Part shown: piece by piece, positions 23,308 through 23,743 of the stretch
Position numbering within the stretch: the stretch's first letter is position 1
Layout of the letters: every line of letters begins with the position of its first letter
Virus record (IMG/VR): IMGVR_UViG_3300031215_000068
Span: 1-23,743 of that record
DNA length: 23,743 bases
Origin: a virus
Direction: 5' to 3' (one strand)
Position numbers and translations under genes: made by a program
The notes under the pieces: generated by a model
Told to the model about the DNA's origin: nothing
What the model saw: only the letters and a program-made list of their open reading frames with translations
Database searches by the model: none

Positions 23308-23643
23308 ATGGGTGCGACCGACGAATCCGGTAACAACGAACTGCTACTTGAAGACATGACCACCGCAGAGCGGAAATTTTTCGTTTCTAATGGCTGTACA
23401 GTACTCGGGCCGGTGGGAAGGCTGACCGGTCTACTCGCTGGAACGCGCGTCAATGCTAACGTACTAGAGATTTACAGGCGGGGCTCTTTGCTCGCGAGTG
23501 CGTCGCTCGAGTTACCCAAGAGCGTAAGCGCCAACCTCGCGATTCTCGCAAACGGCACCTCGGGCGGCGCGATAAGCTTTTCGGATGCGCGTGTCTCGGC
23601 GGCGTTCTGCGGCTTTGGGTCTCCAACTGGCGTAGTCAGGTGA
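23308..23643 (+). CDS. fragment of fibre C-terminal domain after the in-frame stop
   Basis: The frame of the fibre resumes after TAA (23101-23103) and stays open from 23104 to TGA at 23641-23643, 179 codons in all. A separate start would be the ATG at 23308, with weak AGGG five bases away, but that would cut the domain. The preceding part (NWKAPGTYDLTPVNNPTFTA, NGGYQGNASSSWLDTGFNPA) and this part (VLEIYRRGSLLASASLELPK, ANLAILANGTSGGAISFSDA) together read as one beta-rich, lectin/LamG-like fold, as on many fibre tips. Readthrough, recent loss of the tip, a sequencing error, or a separate short protein all remain possible. Confidence 0.55.
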   Translation: MGATDESGNNELLLEDMTTAERKFFVSNGCTVLGPVGRLTGLLAGTRVNANVLEIYRRGSLLASASLELPKSVSANLAILANGTSGGAISFSDARVSAAFCGFGSPTGVVR

Positions 23644-23717
23644 TGTGGAGAGCCGCTATGGGTGCAGACGATAAGATTCCTATAATCAGGCGTCTAAAAT
23701 CGTCGATTCTCGACTAG
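23643..23717 (+). CDS. possible 24-codon peptide after the fibre
   Basis: An ATG overlaps the preceding stop (TGATG), giving a 24-residue peptide; a second in-frame ATG at 23658 has a good binding site (GGAGAG, 23648-23653 approximately) and would give 19 residues (MGADDKIPIIRRLKSSILD). Start-stop overlap and binding site favour translation. The peptide is too short for family assignment and could be chance. Confidence 0.25.
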   Translation: MWRAAMGADDKIPIIRRLKSSILD

Positions 23718-23724
23718 AAATGTG

Positions 23725-23743
23725 AGCCGTATTGACAATAACT
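23725..23743 (+). promoter_or_regulatory. possible promoter -35 region cut by window end
   Basis: AGCCGTATTGACAATAACT ends the window. TTGACA (23732-23737) follows AGCCGTA, which resembles AGCCATATTGACG before the fibre gene, and the first seven bases recur at 4026-4032 before the 4045 promoter. The final TGACAATAACT also occurs at 1170-1180. The -10 box would lie outside the window. Confidence 0.35.

Overview
The window is the morphogenesis region of a long-tailed, lambda-like phage or prophage. The gene order follows lambda closely: head-tail connector, FII-like, Z-like, U-like, V-like major tail protein, G and G-T chaperone with a frameshift, H-like tape measure, M, L, K, I, J, then a side tail fibre. 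Every supported gene is on the + strand, and most are separated by a few bases or overlap at stop/start codons. The host cannot be named. The TTGAC-type -35 boxes and moderately high GC fit a proteobacterium, possibly an alphaproteobacterium, but that is inference. No integrase, repressor, endolysin or tRNA gene is visible, so lifestyle is undecided.

Layout. 1-627: two short acidic proteins (the first cut by the window edge), then a strong intrinsic terminator. 640-2187: a consensus-like promoter, a small coiled-coil protein with a C-terminal membrane segment, a 59-codon gene starting with GTG, and a PhoH-like ATPase. 2230-4018: four tightly packed head-completion and tail-completion genes. 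4019-6107: a promoter and hairpin, an unusually long major tail protein, then an elaborate potential RNA fold. 6138-11106: tail assembly chaperones joined by a programmed -1 frameshift, and a 1390-residue tape measure protein. 11110-18401: the tail tip (M, L, K and a natural I-J fusion). 18398-23643: a small unknown protein, then a long modular fibre whose reading frame continues beyond an in-frame TAA.

How the genes work together. The connector proteins close the head. U and the major tail protein build and cap the tube, around the tape measure held by the G/GT chaperones. M, L, K and I-J build the tip. The fibre probably binds the host surface.

Points that stand out: (1) a fibre stop codon followed by 179 further in-frame codons that read as a plausible receptor-binding domain; (2) a G8 tract and three near-identical 255-bp repeats in the fibre; (3) a possible pseudoknot between the major tail protein and the chaperone; (4) a recurring CGTCA-N7-TGAC dyad in three intergenic spacers, overlapping the -35 boxes of two putative promoters; (5) the I-J fusion; (6) an L protein with one canonical iron-sulphur cysteine replaced. 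No gene-free stretch exceeds 300 bases; the longest are 569-750, 4019-4186, 5990-6137 and 1069-1196.
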